DNA from: Candidatus Poribacteria bacterium | GTDB lineage: Bacteria > Poribacteria > WGA-4E > WGA-3G | DNA: 64,000 bases | NCBI GenBank assembly: GCA_028820635.1 | Contig: JAPPIG010000115.1 | Coordinates: 100,619 to 164,618 of the forward strand | Reading direction: 5' to 3' | Part shown: positions 29,001-35,583 of the stretch, one piece after another | How the letters are laid out: the number at the start of each line of letters is the position of its first letter | Position numbering within the stretch: the stretch's first letter is position 1 | The notes under the pieces: model-generated | Databases searched by the model: none | Seen by the model: only the letters and a program-made list of their open reading frames with translations | What the model was told of the DNA's origin: nothing | Translations under genes and position numbers: made by a program

Positions 29001-30273
29001 ATGGTTAGCATTTGAACGTATTTCACCGAATGCGGCTGAAATCGATGGTCGTCTGTCTTATGAGTCTGGGGAACAGGACACCCTTATTTTTCGACTCACC
29101 GTTCCACTTGCAGATGACGGTTCCGCAGATGGGGACTACCGCGTTACGGTTACTCCGTTAGACAAAGCAGGAAATGGTGAGGAAACTTACAAAGAGGAAT
29201 TTACCTACGATACGAGTCCTCCAGTGATTGATCCAAACTCGCTGCTTATTAATGATGCTCCACTGCTCACAGACATTAACGCAGAAGATTACCCGAGCGC
29301 AGTTTCCACAACTGGTGGTGTTGTTATCCAAGCGAATGTCTCTGATGCGGGGTTAGGTGTCAACCTATCACGTTCGCAGATCGTTGTTAGAAATCCTAAT
29401 GGTCAAGAAATTTCCGGGACCACTCGACAGAACGGTGTGGATGCCATTAGTTTCAAATCGGATGGATTGAATGTTGAAGGTCCATATCAAGTAACGATTA
29501 CAGGTATTGGGAATGACTCTGAGCTGCTCGGATTTGTACCTAAAGGTTCAATCACAACAGAATTCCTCTATGAAACCACAGCACCAACTGCTGTTGTAAC
29601 CAACGATGGTGGAAAAAGTGAATTTACCGATGAAGCAGTGCCTTTTGAAGGAACAGCTGCTGACCCACGAGGTTCACGGCCACGCCCACAAGGTGAAGGT
29701 GAAATCCCTATCCCCGCATCCGGTGTATGGCTTGTGGAGATCATTGGAACGGGTCCCGATGGACAACCTATTGAACCTGTCCCCGCTGAGGATGAAAGTA
29801 ATGCGCAAGAAGAACCCTGGAGCCGCTGGTCGGCAGACTTCTTACCTGCACGATCAGGAGAATACGACTTAGACCTCCGTGTAACCGACAAGGCAGGCAA
29901 CTATGCTGTTTACGATGTCGGTGAGGTTACGATGTCGGTTTCCTTCTCTTTCAAGGGAAATACTTTCGGATGGCCAAACCCTTTACGGCATTCCAAAGAC
30001 GATGTCGCATTCTTCTCCTTTGATCTGAATGCCGCTGCGGAAGAAAGAGTGGACTTGACACTCTACATCTATGATTGGGGCGGTGATATGGTTTACTCGA
30101 AGAAGTATTCCAATATTACACCAGGCGAACGGAATGATACACAGGTTAAATGGAATTTAGAAAATCAATCTGGAACCGCTGTAGCGCGCGGCCTTTACGT
30201 GTTCCGTTTAGAAGCAGTCAATGGAGCAGGAAATAGCGCCAACGCTGTAGGCAAAATACTTGTCGTTGACTAA
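20059..30273 (+). CDS. giant exported Ig-like repeat protein with FlgD-like C-terminus
   Basis: 3,404 residues. GTG start at 20059 with GGGGGA upstream. The signal peptide is FLIFQLFVALLFIQPAAWA (~29-48). The body is about 25-30 Ig-like (Big/cadherin-like) domains of ~110 residues. Most end with DGSxDGxYT...DKAGN and a YDTQxP linker. From ~22,560 three domain types follow a higher-order order B-C-A(n): A contains DFENTxVxLTGP, B contains GSTIVVxNAEGLP, C contains ITAATPITLHQPISYIG; n is 2, 5, 1 and 0. Two A copies (25561-26232) are almost identical at DNA level. The last ~105 residues (WPNPLRHSKDDVAFFSF, LYIYDWGGDMVY, GLYVFRLEAVNG) resemble a FlgD-Ig or type IX sorting domain. It is followed by a PorV/PorQ-like gene 39 bases on. 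A cell-surface fibre or adhesin is likely. Confidence 0.92.
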   Translation: MSKIKNSLSALCYKKKNTKLSFGFRWTTFLIFQLFVALLFIQPAAWAGLLSLSVDANGDTVFNGEEEKLEITFETGDDGAVGQTYAYKILANGQTIFTGPGPDSQLTKNQTVRVEWDGRVGSGDQRKKLADGEYTIKVELTQSNGLPVPAPERGELEVNATLDTTAPKITIGIGDNAFSPVLGTIPVYYSLSENATRAQLEFQRAPGDATIGRPIQVSSERGNHTYNWNGADSTANRFADGQYTLKLWVKDNGGNEATTAKTETITIDSTEPRITGIFLSDSISLIDGMFVNASIPTVSFTADDGEGTGIDLTGSDTEIQIKRVNGTDVNGTLTYGNRATFSLSNSIDALTENGSYEVSVSIADNVGNVTSRQAKFTFDNAAPTLKSVATNKGEFVSGSGLKGLTDFVEAALEDNIELNLDDSTIHLRGPDGNVILGQQTRPGNNKIRWRLFSPLSAKDGIQDGQYTVEIVGTDKAGNSTSPIQISFLFDNLAPELVSLKPVQDGEPFSILGNTVYHNLPLNQFIATFNDGEFGTGVVFSGDQEPTRIVFGTPNPDGSINAISGQSFPDRNNNELTYILDSPILKTDGSQDGNYILNVKATDSLGNTKTYTYQVIYDTQLPTLNTTVPAANQTVSNLSEVTIKLNETTSGIDFRRSTFRLIRGAEGNQVEIPVNISNNGTDTATLRLLQPIALDGSDDGTYTIEVTPTDLAGNIGAVVRRQFYLVSQTQPRVQLVTPETGTVSNLSNITVEIVNYIGSGINFDASTITVRNAQGLIVPQSKVEVDAASNQLTWSTEATIPRNGTADGEYTMTATFVDFSGNQFTQSFPFILDTQFPAIDTVKVGTDPQFQLSLDSATDVIESFSQITVAFDETDVDFENTAVSLTGPDGTEIALHRSNDGAGLLTLNFQNLAKLGTYILTVTPRDNIGNVSETPFIYRFHLDIAVPVVTSVLIGGQSGAVVYVNGSTGEIIATLADTTGIGIAVGEDESNIVVTSASGLPVPGVITTKGNNQLIWRPIALPTDGSADGSYTVAVTPVDKAGRTGDVAYRAFIFDTQEPRITAATRVTLHQPISYIGESLTGLQLTVEDVGPASLELDDQTIELKKKDGEVVQGQITHDGINQLFFTLSVPLPTDGSADGEYTLTVSLVDKAGNPYRVEHDIFYDSQVPHLSAVTLNTETPVNLTPYQLTDVSESINKLTLNFVEATRVDFENTVISLRGPNTTVIPLALENNGVDQVTASFVSLTQGGLYTLSVTPRDIAGNTAQGAVSYPFQLQFEVPGLSSVKANTIDTSVELLQHEIVEISAPIDSLTLDFTDATQIDSENTRVVLTGPDAQEISITQENNENLQLIVHFISLTQSGLYTLSVTPQDKSGNIAQSATQYRFRLDIVLPAVSSVLIDGKLGAPIYVNNVDVEIVATFTEPTGVGLALGNDGSTIVVSNAEGLPISGTTTSNGTNQLTWTPTALPIDGSADGKSTVAVTPVDKAGRTGDVAYRSFIYDTQEPRITAATPITLHQPISYIGSLTQFQLTVEDVGPASLELDDQTIELQNKDGEAVQGQITHDGVNQLFFTLSAPLPTDGSADGEYTLAVNLVDKAGNPHQAVHNIFYDSQVPRLSSVTLNTETPLDLTPYQVTDLSESINQLTLNFVEATQVDFENTVISLRGPDDAAIPLTLENNGVDQVTASFVSLTHGGLYTLFVTPQDKAGNAAQGAVSYPFRLEFEVPGLSSVKADTADTSVELTPYETTEISESISSFTLQFTDATRIDFENTRVTLTGPDEQQIPVTQENNENAQLVVRFVSLIQSGLYTLTVTPQDRAGNTAQSAVPYPFRLEFEVPGLSSVKANTVDTAVELTPYEVTKISESISSFTVEFTDATRTDFENSRVVLTGPNDQQIAVTQENTEDSQLIVRFVSLTQSGEYTLSITPQDIAGNTAQSAVPYPFRLEFEVPGLSSVKANTVDTAVELTPYEVTKISESISSFTVEFTDATRTDFENSRVVLTGPNDQQIAVTQENTEDSQLIVRFVSLTQSSDYTLSITPQDIAGNTAQGAVPYPFRLEFEVPGLLSVKANTADASVELIRHEIIEISESVSSLTLEFTDASVDFENTSVRLTGANGQEIPITLEDNDGSELMVRFVSLTQSGVYTLAVIPQDKAGNVAQSETQYQFRLDTALPTVSSVLVDGRPGSSVYVRNSVLRVVATITDPIGVGVSLGDGGSTIVVTNAEDFPVSGTTTSNGTNRLTWTSTPLPTDGTADGQFTVAITPMDKSGRVGKVVNRQFIYDTQAPRITVATPLELHAPVSYIGRGLDEFVLTIEDVGPAGLELASQVVALMDAERNPVSAALKYDELTSQLYLTLLKPFANDGSVDGTYSLNVLLIDRAGNRLNSQFSLVYDSKAPQVSSVEVNTAGTPMKLAANEIVELSESISTITIKFAEATLVDFENTQVLLLDPDGQTIPITQEDDGVSQLTLSFAELTQIGQYTLSVTPQDKAGNAAQSPIQFSFNLEFILPGVESVRIGDTVTLGSADIAYVNANNLFIAATLLDRSGAGLSFDSTGSDILVALGNEIVPGTISTNGTDLIVWESATLSADGSSDGRYAVYVTPVDKKGREGNTIYREFIYDTQEPEITAAEPINLSQPVSYISESLTQFQFTLQDVGPADLTLEDQKISLRNQNGTIIPTKLTNDSNNQLFLTLDEPLPLDGSRDGEYTVVIAFSDKAGNVLSVEHPIIYDTQAPTLVSTVPADNARLTEDITQIQVNLNDKGGSGIDWDVTTVTLVDPNGIEISGELTSNGKTQLILNTNQLVADGRYTIRVQAVDRAGNGSKSVFETDFLLSRLLPAVVSTSPNTAPEDEAYTNEKIEEIEVMLETADENHLSTLRLLNSENQEIAGQQHLQANKLIYRLVRPLATDGSEDGVYTIQFTPISASGREGEVQNLTFTYDTQIPEVEPDAVNLIVAEPEVNNSLTEIRVILTDNQAGIDWENLDEEWLAFERISPNAAEIDGRLSYESGEQDTLIFRLTVPLADDGSADGDYRVTVTPLDKAGNGEETYKEEFTYDTSPPVIDPNSLLINDAPLLTDINAEDYPSAVSTTGGVVIQANVSDAGLGVNLSRSQIVVRNPNGQEISGTTRQNGVDAISFKSDGLNVEGPYQVTITGIGNDSELLGFVPKGSITTEFLYETTAPTAVVTNDGGKSEFTDEAVPFEGTAADPRGSRPRPQGEGEIPIPASGVWLVEIIGTGPDGQPIEPVPAEDESNAQEEPWSRWSADFLPARSGEYDLDLRVTDKAGNYAVYDVGEVTMSVSFSFKGNTFGWPNPLRHSKDDVAFFSFDLNAAAEERVDLTLYIYDWGGDMVYSKKYSNITPGERNDTQVKWNLENQSGTAVARGLYVFRLEAVNGAGNSANAVGKILVVD
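25561..26232 (+). repeat. near-identical tandem duplication of a 336-bp coding unit
   Basis: Units 25561-25896 and 25897-26232 differ only at AGTGGTGAGTAT / AGTAGCGATTAT and at CACAAAGT / CACAAGGT. The period of 336 bp is exactly 112 codons, so the frame is kept. Neighbouring copies of the same domain are much more diverged. Confidence 0.95.
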
Positions 30274-30312
30274 GACTTCAAAAAACGGTAAAAACGAAAA
30301 AGGAGATAGATA

Positions 30313-31305
30313 ATGCACAAAAGTGTAGTTGTAGCAGTTGTAATCTTAACCTTACTGATGAGTGTTCCGCAAAGTTTCGCAGCTGATATCCATGACAGTG
30401 CTGGAACTGCTGGCGCCGCATTTCTCAAAATTGAACCGGGAAGCAGACCTGTGGGAATGGGTGGTGCGTTCGCAGGACTCGCCAACGATATTAACACTAT
30501 TTTCTGGAATCCTGCAGGGTTAACTTCTGTGCATACACGGGAACTTACGGCTATGCAACACTTCTCGTTTGTTGATATCAACAATCAATCAATTGGATAC
30601 GCTCAGCGTGCGAAACAATTTGTGTGGGGTGCAAGTTTTCTCGGGAGTTTCACTGAAATTGAACGCCGTATAGGTCCGACAGAAACCCCGGATAGCACTG
30701 TGACAGTAGGCGGGTTTGCTACAGGTTTATCTCTTGCTTACCCACTTGGGAAAACCGCTTCTATTGGTGGTACTGCAAAGTTAGTATCGCAGCAATTGGA
30801 TATTCAAAATATCTACGGCGCCGCAGCCGATCTGGGTGTAATCTTGCGTTTGGTAGACAATCATCTTGGTATTGGACTTACCGTACAAAATGCGGGTGTA
30901 CTCAGTGGTGGGGAAAATCTTCCGATTTCACTACGTGCTGGACTTGCTTATAGAACATGGAATGAAATCCAAACTGCATCAGACGCGGAAGAATCAGAAG
31001 TTAAAAAGATGATGCCTCCACGCGAATTATGGGCTTTTGTGGCTGACGCACATCTTCCACTCATTGACGCTAACCCCAGCTTCCATGTCGGCGTTGAAAG
31101 GTGGTTTTACGATGTTATCGCTGCGCGTGTCGGCTATCGTATTGGTTTAAATGAAAATCCAAGTGATGGCTTATCAATCGGTATTGGTGTGCGTAGAGGT
31201 GGGTTGGACTCATTAGCAAATATTGATTTCCAATTCGATTATGCTTTTGTTCCTGATAATGATCTTGGCGATTCACATCGTATTTCTTTCATCACAAGGT
31301 TTTAG
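30313..31305 (+). CDS. PorV/PorQ family outer-membrane beta-barrel protein
   Basis: 330 residues with a signal peptide (VVAVVILTLLMSVPQSFA). The N-terminal signature is AGAAFLKIEPGSRPVGMGGA followed by FAGLANDINTIFWNPAGLT, which is the PorV/PorQ (UPF0164) start. The rest alternates short beta strands and ends DSHRISFITRF, with a C-terminal aromatic typical of barrels. In type IX secretion PorV shuttles cargo that has a C-terminal sorting domain. Here the gene lies directly behind a giant exported protein with a C-terminal domain of that general kind, so a cargo-partner relation is a reasonable inference. SD AAGGAG is nine bases before the ATG. Probably one transcript with the giant gene. Confidence 0.88.
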   Translation: MHKSVVVAVVILTLLMSVPQSFAADIHDSAGTAGAAFLKIEPGSRPVGMGGAFAGLANDINTIFWNPAGLTSVHTRELTAMQHFSFVDINNQSIGYAQRAKQFVWGASFLGSFTEIERRIGPTETPDSTVTVGGFATGLSLAYPLGKTASIGGTAKLVSQQLDIQNIYGAAADLGVILRLVDNHLGIGLTVQNAGVLSGGENLPISLRAGLAYRTWNEIQTASDAEESEVKKMMPPRELWAFVADAHLPLIDANPSFHVGVERWFYDVIAARVGYRIGLNENPSDGLSIGIGVRRGGLDSLANIDFQFDYAFVPDNDLGDSHRISFITRF

Positions 31306-31366
31306 AACATAGATTGTTGACCTACTACAGTCTATTCTCTACTATTCCCCTCAAAAATCAAAAAAG

Positions 31367-31391
31367 TAGGCGCGGTTTAAAACCGCGCCTA
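31367..31391. terminator. hairpin between convergent genes
   Basis: TAGGCGCGGTT and AACCGCGCCTA form an 11-bp perfect stem with a three-base loop between the ends of the PorV-like gene and nadA. No T run follows on either strand, so it may be a repeat or a factor-dependent stop; the position suggests a shared end point. Confidence 0.45.
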
Positions 31392-31428
31392 TCATAAAGT
31401 CAGATTTTACTAAAAACCGAATTTGTTT

Positions 31429-32547
31429 TTATACGCTTGCTTCAAGCATACGCTCAATTGGCAAGCGAGCTTTGTTAATCACTTCGGGGTCCAACGTAAC
31501 TTCATATTCGTTGAGGTCTTCACCACTGTCAATCGCTTCTAAGATGTTCGCAATTTTATCCAGTCGGACTTTTGCCATGTGTGAACATCGGACAGAACAC
31601 GCTGTCCAAAATTCTACTTTTGGAAATTCTTGTGCCAAATTGGAGGTTAATTCACATTCCGAGGCAACAAATGCCCGTTCTAACTGATCGTCTGCTACGC
31701 GTGCTGCTATGTCCTTCATTATTTGGCTGGTACTACCGTAAAAATCGGCTTCTTTCAAGACGTTTGGACGGCATTCCCAATGCGCATATAATTTTCGTTT
31801 TGAATGTCCTTTTGGAATCTCAAAAGATTCGCGTATCGCAAGTAGGTCTGAGAGTGTAAATCTTTCGTGAACTTCACAAACTGCACCGCGTGCTGTGTTA
31901 TCTTTACCGGGATAAACTACATTTTTTTCACCCTTCAACTCTTCTTCTAAATTTTGTGCGAAGAAGATATCAGGAACGAAAATTATTGTATCTCCGGGCA
32001 TAGTTTTGGCAATGTGTGCAGCATTGGCAGACGTACAACAGATATCGGATTCCGCTTTAGCGTCTGCATAACTATTCACATAAATCATGACGGGGGCACC
32101 TGGGTAAAGTTCTTTTAACTTTCGGACATCTTCAGCACCGAAGTTATCAGCAAGTGAACACCCCGCTGTTTTATCTGCTACTAATACAGTTTTGTCTGGA
32201 CTCAGGATTTTTGCCGTTTCTGCCATGAACGGCACACCGTTAAAGATGAGATACGGTGCTTCTGTCTTTGCAGCAAACATGCTCAGTCCCAACGAGTCAC
32301 CTTGTTCCTCTTTTTCGGATAATCCGAAAACTAACGGCTCCATGTAGTTGTGACCTAACATCACAACATCATGTTTTTTCTTCAACGTTCTTATCTTGTG
32401 TATGGTTTTGGCATGTACCTCTATATCAAGAGATGTTAAACTCGGGTGATGTCGATTATACAACTCGTTTTTAACGTCTTCAAACGTTAGTTCCTTACTA
32501 CCATTCAGCGCATTTTCTACTGGAGGACTTTTTCCTGTAGGATGCAT
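31429..32547 (-). CDS. nadA: quinolinate synthase
   Basis: 372 residues. Condenses iminoaspartate with dihydroxyacetone phosphate to quinolinate in de novo NAD synthesis, using a [4Fe-4S] cluster. Visible features: HNYMEPLVFGLSEKEEQGDS near the start, ICCTSANAAHIA, YAHWECRPNVLKEADF, GSTSQIM and ASECELTSNLAQEFP, with further Cys in WTACSVRC. The ATG at 32547 is chosen (GGAG ten bases upstream); a GTG three codons earlier sits too close to that site. nadB and nadC are not nearby. Slightly longer than many NadA. A T-rich stretch lies upstream. Confidence 0.93.
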   Translation of the reverse strand: MHPTGKSPPVENALNGSKELTFEDVKNELYNRHHPSLTSLDIEVHAKTIHKIRTLKKKHDVVMLGHNYMEPLVFGLSEKEEQGDSLGLSMFAAKTEAPYLIFNGVPFMAETAKILSPDKTVLVADKTAGCSLADNFGAEDVRKLKELYPGAPVMIYVNSYADAKAESDICCTSANAAHIAKTMPGDTIIFVPDIFFAQNLEEELKGEKNVVYPGKDNTARGAVCEVHERFTLSDLLAIRESFEIPKGHSKRKLYAHWECRPNVLKEADFYGSTSQIMKDIAARVADDQLERAFVASECELTSNLAQEFPKVEFWTACSVRCSHMAKVRLDKIANILEAIDSGEDLNEYEVTLDPEVINKARLPIERMLEASV

Positions 32548-32699
32548 GCTAATCACGCTCCAAACTATTTACTAATAAATGGGTAAATGTCTATAAACCC
32601 ATTTTTAGTAGGACTTCTTTATTCTTATTAGGATACCCACAAATTCTTTTTTTGTCAAGTTTAACACACAAAAACGCTAAATATTTGCCAAATTTTAGT

Positions 32700-33260
32700 A
32701 TGAACATAAAAAAATCGCTTTGTCTTATTCTTATTACGTGTTTAATTTTGAATTTGAGTTTAGCTGCGGAGGGTTTTTCGGTTAAACTTAGGGGAAAACT
32801 TGCTCTTGCCGGAATTCTCTCAGGAGTAGCATATCTTACATACACGTTTGTTAAACGCGATATGCATGCTGCGGAAGATTTACAGACACAACTCGGTCCT
32901 CCCGAACGTATCATCCAATTTGAACGTGGATTTGACCAGTGGGATGTCCATTACTACCGTGAACATTCATATTTTTTTCTAAACAACCGCTTTATAAGGA
33001 AAAAGACTCATAAAGCCTTTTTCCTCAATCAAGCATCTCCAGACTTAGCGTTAATGGGACAAGGTTTTTTCCTTCACAGAACAGGACGATCAGATAATCC
33101 AATTTCTCTTACTTATAAGCCTTTTTCAATGAACCCCAGGTTGTTGTCACTTTACCCTTTGCATCAACGGCGAGCCCCTCAACCTGTCTCTTTCTATCCT
33201 CGTCTGTTGGAAGACGGACGTTTGCCTGTCCTGCTGCAGCGGCACCCGTTTTTGAAGTAA
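32700..33260 (+). CDS. hypothetical exported protein, 3' end overlaps opposite gene
   Basis: 186 residues from the ATG at 32700 (no strong SD). Signal peptide LILITCLILNLSLAAEG, then LALAGILSGVAYLTYTFVKRD and FDQWDVHYYREHSYFFLNN. From ~33109 on the frame runs antisense through the end of the neighbouring gene, and the last ~50 residues (PRLLSLYPLHQRRAPQPVSF and on) have no family character. Either the natural stop was lost or the tail is just read-through of antisense sequence. Family unknown. Confidence 0.55.
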   Translation: MNIKKSLCLILITCLILNLSLAAEGFSVKLRGKLALAGILSGVAYLTYTFVKRDMHAAEDLQTQLGPPERIIQFERGFDQWDVHYYREHSYFFLNNRFIRKKTHKAFFLNQASPDLALMGQGFFLHRTGRSDNPISLTYKPFSMNPRLLSLYPLHQRRAPQPVSFYPRLLEDGRLPVLLQRHPFLK

Positions 33261-33783
33261 CAAAAATTGCATCTAACTTTGTAGCATCTTCACGGACTGC
33301 TATGCGCAGAATTGTCTCGCCAGCTTTATCAAACTTCCATTCCCTGTCAAAAGTTCCGGCATCTAACCAGTGATTGATTCGGTCCCAGTGCCATATATTT
33401 TTTGTGCCGATACTCCATCGGTACTCAGTATTTTTTGTTACCTGAGCATTTTCGTTTGGGTCAGCAGGTTGCCATGTCACCCAGAAAGAATCACTGTTAC
33501 CATCCCACGCGAAAACATGACCCCATAGTGCATACTTCCCGCTTTCAGGAATGTTGATAATGAATTCTACCCAACCTTTGTCGCCACCACCAGTCAACGG
33601 TGCACCTTCCATCCAGACATATTTTCCATCGGATGCCAGTTCATCATCTGCAATAACCATTGGTTCTTGGAGGACATTTGCTAATTCTGCTTCAAGTGCA
33701 ATTTCAAAATCAGCACCATGTCCCACAGATGTTAACAAAAATACTGGAACTATAAGCATTGAAAAAAGAATACCGTATTTCAT
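33109..33783 (-). CDS. exported carbohydrate-binding-like protein with C-terminal TTWG motif
   Basis: 224 residues. ATG at 33783 with AAGGAG upstream. Signal peptide FSMLIVPVFLLTSVGHG. The mature part is one jelly-roll-like beta domain (EAELANVL, YVWMEGAPLTGGGDKGWVEF, IPESGKYALWGHVFAWDGNS, WHWDRINHWLDAGTFDREW, ETILRIAVREDATKLDAIFV). It follows the pattern of carbohydrate-binding modules attached to glycoside hydrolases, but no catalytic domain is present. It ends VTTTWGSLKKAYK. It is a tandem duplicate of 33861-34511. Likely periplasmic or surface; the ligand is unknown. Confidence 0.8.
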   Translation of the reverse strand: MKYGILFSMLIVPVFLLTSVGHGADFEIALEAELANVLQEPMVIADDELASDGKYVWMEGAPLTGGGDKGWVEFIINIPESGKYALWGHVFAWDGNSDSFWVTWQPADPNENAQVTKNTEYRWSIGTKNIWHWDRINHWLDAGTFDREWKFDKAGETILRIAVREDATKLDAIFVTSKTGAAAAGQANVRLPTDEDRKRQVEGLAVDAKGKVTTTWGSLKKAYK

Positions 33784-33814
33784 TAAAAACTCCTTTCTGT
33801 TCAAGATATGTTAG

Positions 33815-33853
33815 AAAAAGAGGTTGAGATAACCTAAAAGATTGTCTCAACCT
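33815..33853 (-). terminator. rho-independent terminator
   Basis: On the minus strand AGGTTGAGA (complement of 33845-33853) pairs with TCTCAACCT (complement of 33821-33829), followed by CTTTTTCT. It lies directly after the stop of the upstream duplicate at 33861-34511 and so separates the two copies. Confidence 0.7.
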
Positions 33854-33860
33854 ATGGCTG

Positions 33861-34511
33861 CTATCTTTGCGCTTTAATTTTTCCCCACGTTGTTGTGAGT
33901 TTATCTTGCGGTTCAACGGGGGTAATTTTATCTTCCGGACCAGGAAAACGCGGGTTGACATCTGCCGCATCTGCAGAGAGGTTGTCGGTGACAAAGACGA
34001 CATCTAATTTCGCTCCGTCTTCTCGGACAGCAATACGTAGGGTTGTTTCTCCAGCGGGGAGTTCCCATTCTCTGTCAAAGGTTCCACCATCCAACCAGTG
34101 ATTGATACGGTCCCAGTGCCATGCGTTTTTTGTGCCAATACTCCATCGGAATTCGGTATTTTTTGTTACTTGCGCGTCTTCATCTGGATCGGCAGGTTGC
34201 CACGTCACCCAGAACGAGTCGCTGTTGCCATCCCACACAAAGACATGAGCCCACAATGCATAGGTGCCTGCTTTTGGGATATTGATTACGTATTCTGCCC
34301 AACCTTTGTCGCCACCACCCGTTAAAGGTTCACCTTCCATCCAGATATATCTTTCGCCAGACGCTTCACCATCTTCGGCAACTACCATCGGTGCTTCAAG
34401 TGTGTTCGCCATTTCAGCCTCAATTGCCCGATCATAACTGTAACTGATACCATTTGCCAGCAGTAAACCGACTATGAAAAGCATACAAAAAAACAACATA
34501 TTGTAACGCAT
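33861..34511 (-). CDS. exported carbohydrate-binding-like protein with C-terminal TTWG motif
   Basis: 216 residues, tandem paralog of 33109-33783. Signal peptide MLFFCMLFIVGLLLANG. The domain is the same with conserved EAEMANTLEAPMVVAED, WMEGEPLTGGGDKGWAEYV, YALWAHVFVWDGNSDSFWV and WHWDRINHWLDGGTFDREW. The many Trp residues and the WD pairs would suit sugar binding. C-terminus KLTTTWGKIKAQR. SD AAAGGAG precedes the ATG. It has its own terminator at 33815-33853. The TolB-like gene 77 bases upstream ends in a similar WGKLKAQ tail. Confidence 0.8.
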   Translation of the reverse strand: MRYNMLFFCMLFIVGLLLANGISYSYDRAIEAEMANTLEAPMVVAEDGEASGERYIWMEGEPLTGGGDKGWAEYVINIPKAGTYALWAHVFVWDGNSDSFWVTWQPADPDEDAQVTKNTEFRWSIGTKNAWHWDRINHWLDGGTFDREWELPAGETTLRIAVREDGAKLDVVFVTDNLSADAADVNPRFPGPEDKITPVEPQDKLTTTWGKIKAQR

Positions 34512-34588
34512 AAATATCTCCTTTATATTTTAAATTCGGCACAAAATATGTGCCACTTGTTTGCCGTCATTTCATATAGACGGCGATC

Positions 34589-35575
34589 CTATTGGGCTTT
34601 AAGTTTGCCCCATTGTTGATATTGCAAAGGCAAAGGTTCTATTGATAACCTGGTAGAACTACGCTGCCATTTTGGTTGTGCTGCCCAAGCACCGTTGTCA
34701 ATTAGTTCACGGCGTTCGCTTCCGTCAGCATTCATCAGATGGATTACCCATCTCCCATCCTGTTCAGATTGAAAAGCGATTAAACTGCCATCTGGCGACC
34801 ACGCTGGAACCGCTTCATCTAACGGAGTGTCAGTTAGAGACTTCTTGTTCCCGCCGTCCACAGCGTCCATTAGGTAAAGGTCAAAGTCTGCTTGATCAAC
34901 GTCCTGTCGCATTGAGGAATACACAATATGTTTCCCATCAGGCGACCACGTAGGATATGTATCCATCAAAGGTTGATGTGTTAATCGTTGTTCCTTACGG
35001 GTCGTTATGTTAATGGTGTAGATGTCCCAATTCAACTGACGTTTTGAGTGGAAAACCAAACTGTTTCCATCAGGTGACCAAGACGGAATCTCATCTTCAA
35101 ACGAGTTTGCAGTAAGGTTTTTCACAATGCCACCTTCCAATACTAAAATATAAATATCAAAATGACCTTTGCGATTTGAGATAAAAGCAAGGCGTTTACC
35201 ATCTGGTGACCATGAAGGTGCTTTATCTGTTGCCGGGTGGTATGTCAACCTTCTCTGATGCGTGCCATCAGCGTGCATAACATAAATTTCGTGATTGTCA
35301 TCGCGCTGTGAGAAAAAAGCAATCTCTGTTCCGTCTGGCGACCACATTGGATAGTAATCCGCTGCAGGGTTAAGCGTCAGATTCACAGGTGACTTTCCGA
35401 GAGAATTTGTCAAATAAATCTCCCAATTTCCACTGATATCCGAAGCAAACGCAATTGGCACAGCATGTGGTTGACTGAATGCACTATCTGTTCTAAATAA
35501 GAGTGCCAACATCAGAAAATTTACAATTAATATGCTAATAGGATTCGCATTTTTTGTCAATACTTTATTTTCCAT
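34589..35575 (-). CDS. exported TolB-like beta-propeller protein (PD40 repeats)
   Basis: 328 residues with a signal peptide (ILIVNFLMLALLFRTDSAFS). Six or seven PD40/WD40-like repeats, each with WSPDGxxxxFxSxR and an IYxMxADG strand: MWSPDGTEIAFFSQRD, SWSPDGKRLAFISNR, SWSPDGNSLVFHSKRQ, TWSPDGKHIVYSSMRQ, AWSPDGSLIAFQSEQD. There is no TolB N-terminal domain, and the gene is not with tolQRA/pal, so a free propeller rather than TolB itself. The tail QQWGKLKAQ resembles those of the two downstream exported proteins. No SD is seen before the ATG; the epimerase pseudogene ends eight bases upstream, so it may be translated by coupling. Confidence 0.85.
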   Translation of the reverse strand: MENKVLTKNANPISILIVNFLMLALLFRTDSAFSQPHAVPIAFASDISGNWEIYLTNSLGKSPVNLTLNPAADYYPMWSPDGTEIAFFSQRDDNHEIYVMHADGTHQRRLTYHPATDKAPSWSPDGKRLAFISNRKGHFDIYILVLEGGIVKNLTANSFEDEIPSWSPDGNSLVFHSKRQLNWDIYTINITTRKEQRLTHQPLMDTYPTWSPDGKHIVYSSMRQDVDQADFDLYLMDAVDGGNKKSLTDTPLDEAVPAWSPDGSLIAFQSEQDGRWVIHLMNADGSERRELIDNGAWAAQPKWQRSSTRLSIEPLPLQYQQWGKLKAQ

Positions 35576-35583
35576 TTGGTATA

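Noticed and set aside
20385..29900. Many antisense ORFs inside the giant gene
   Set aside because: They recur because the coding repeats recur; none has a start site or recognisable domain.
34589..35575. Assignment as TolB of the Tol-Pal system
   Set aside because: Only the propeller part is present, and the tolQRA/pal genes are not nearby.
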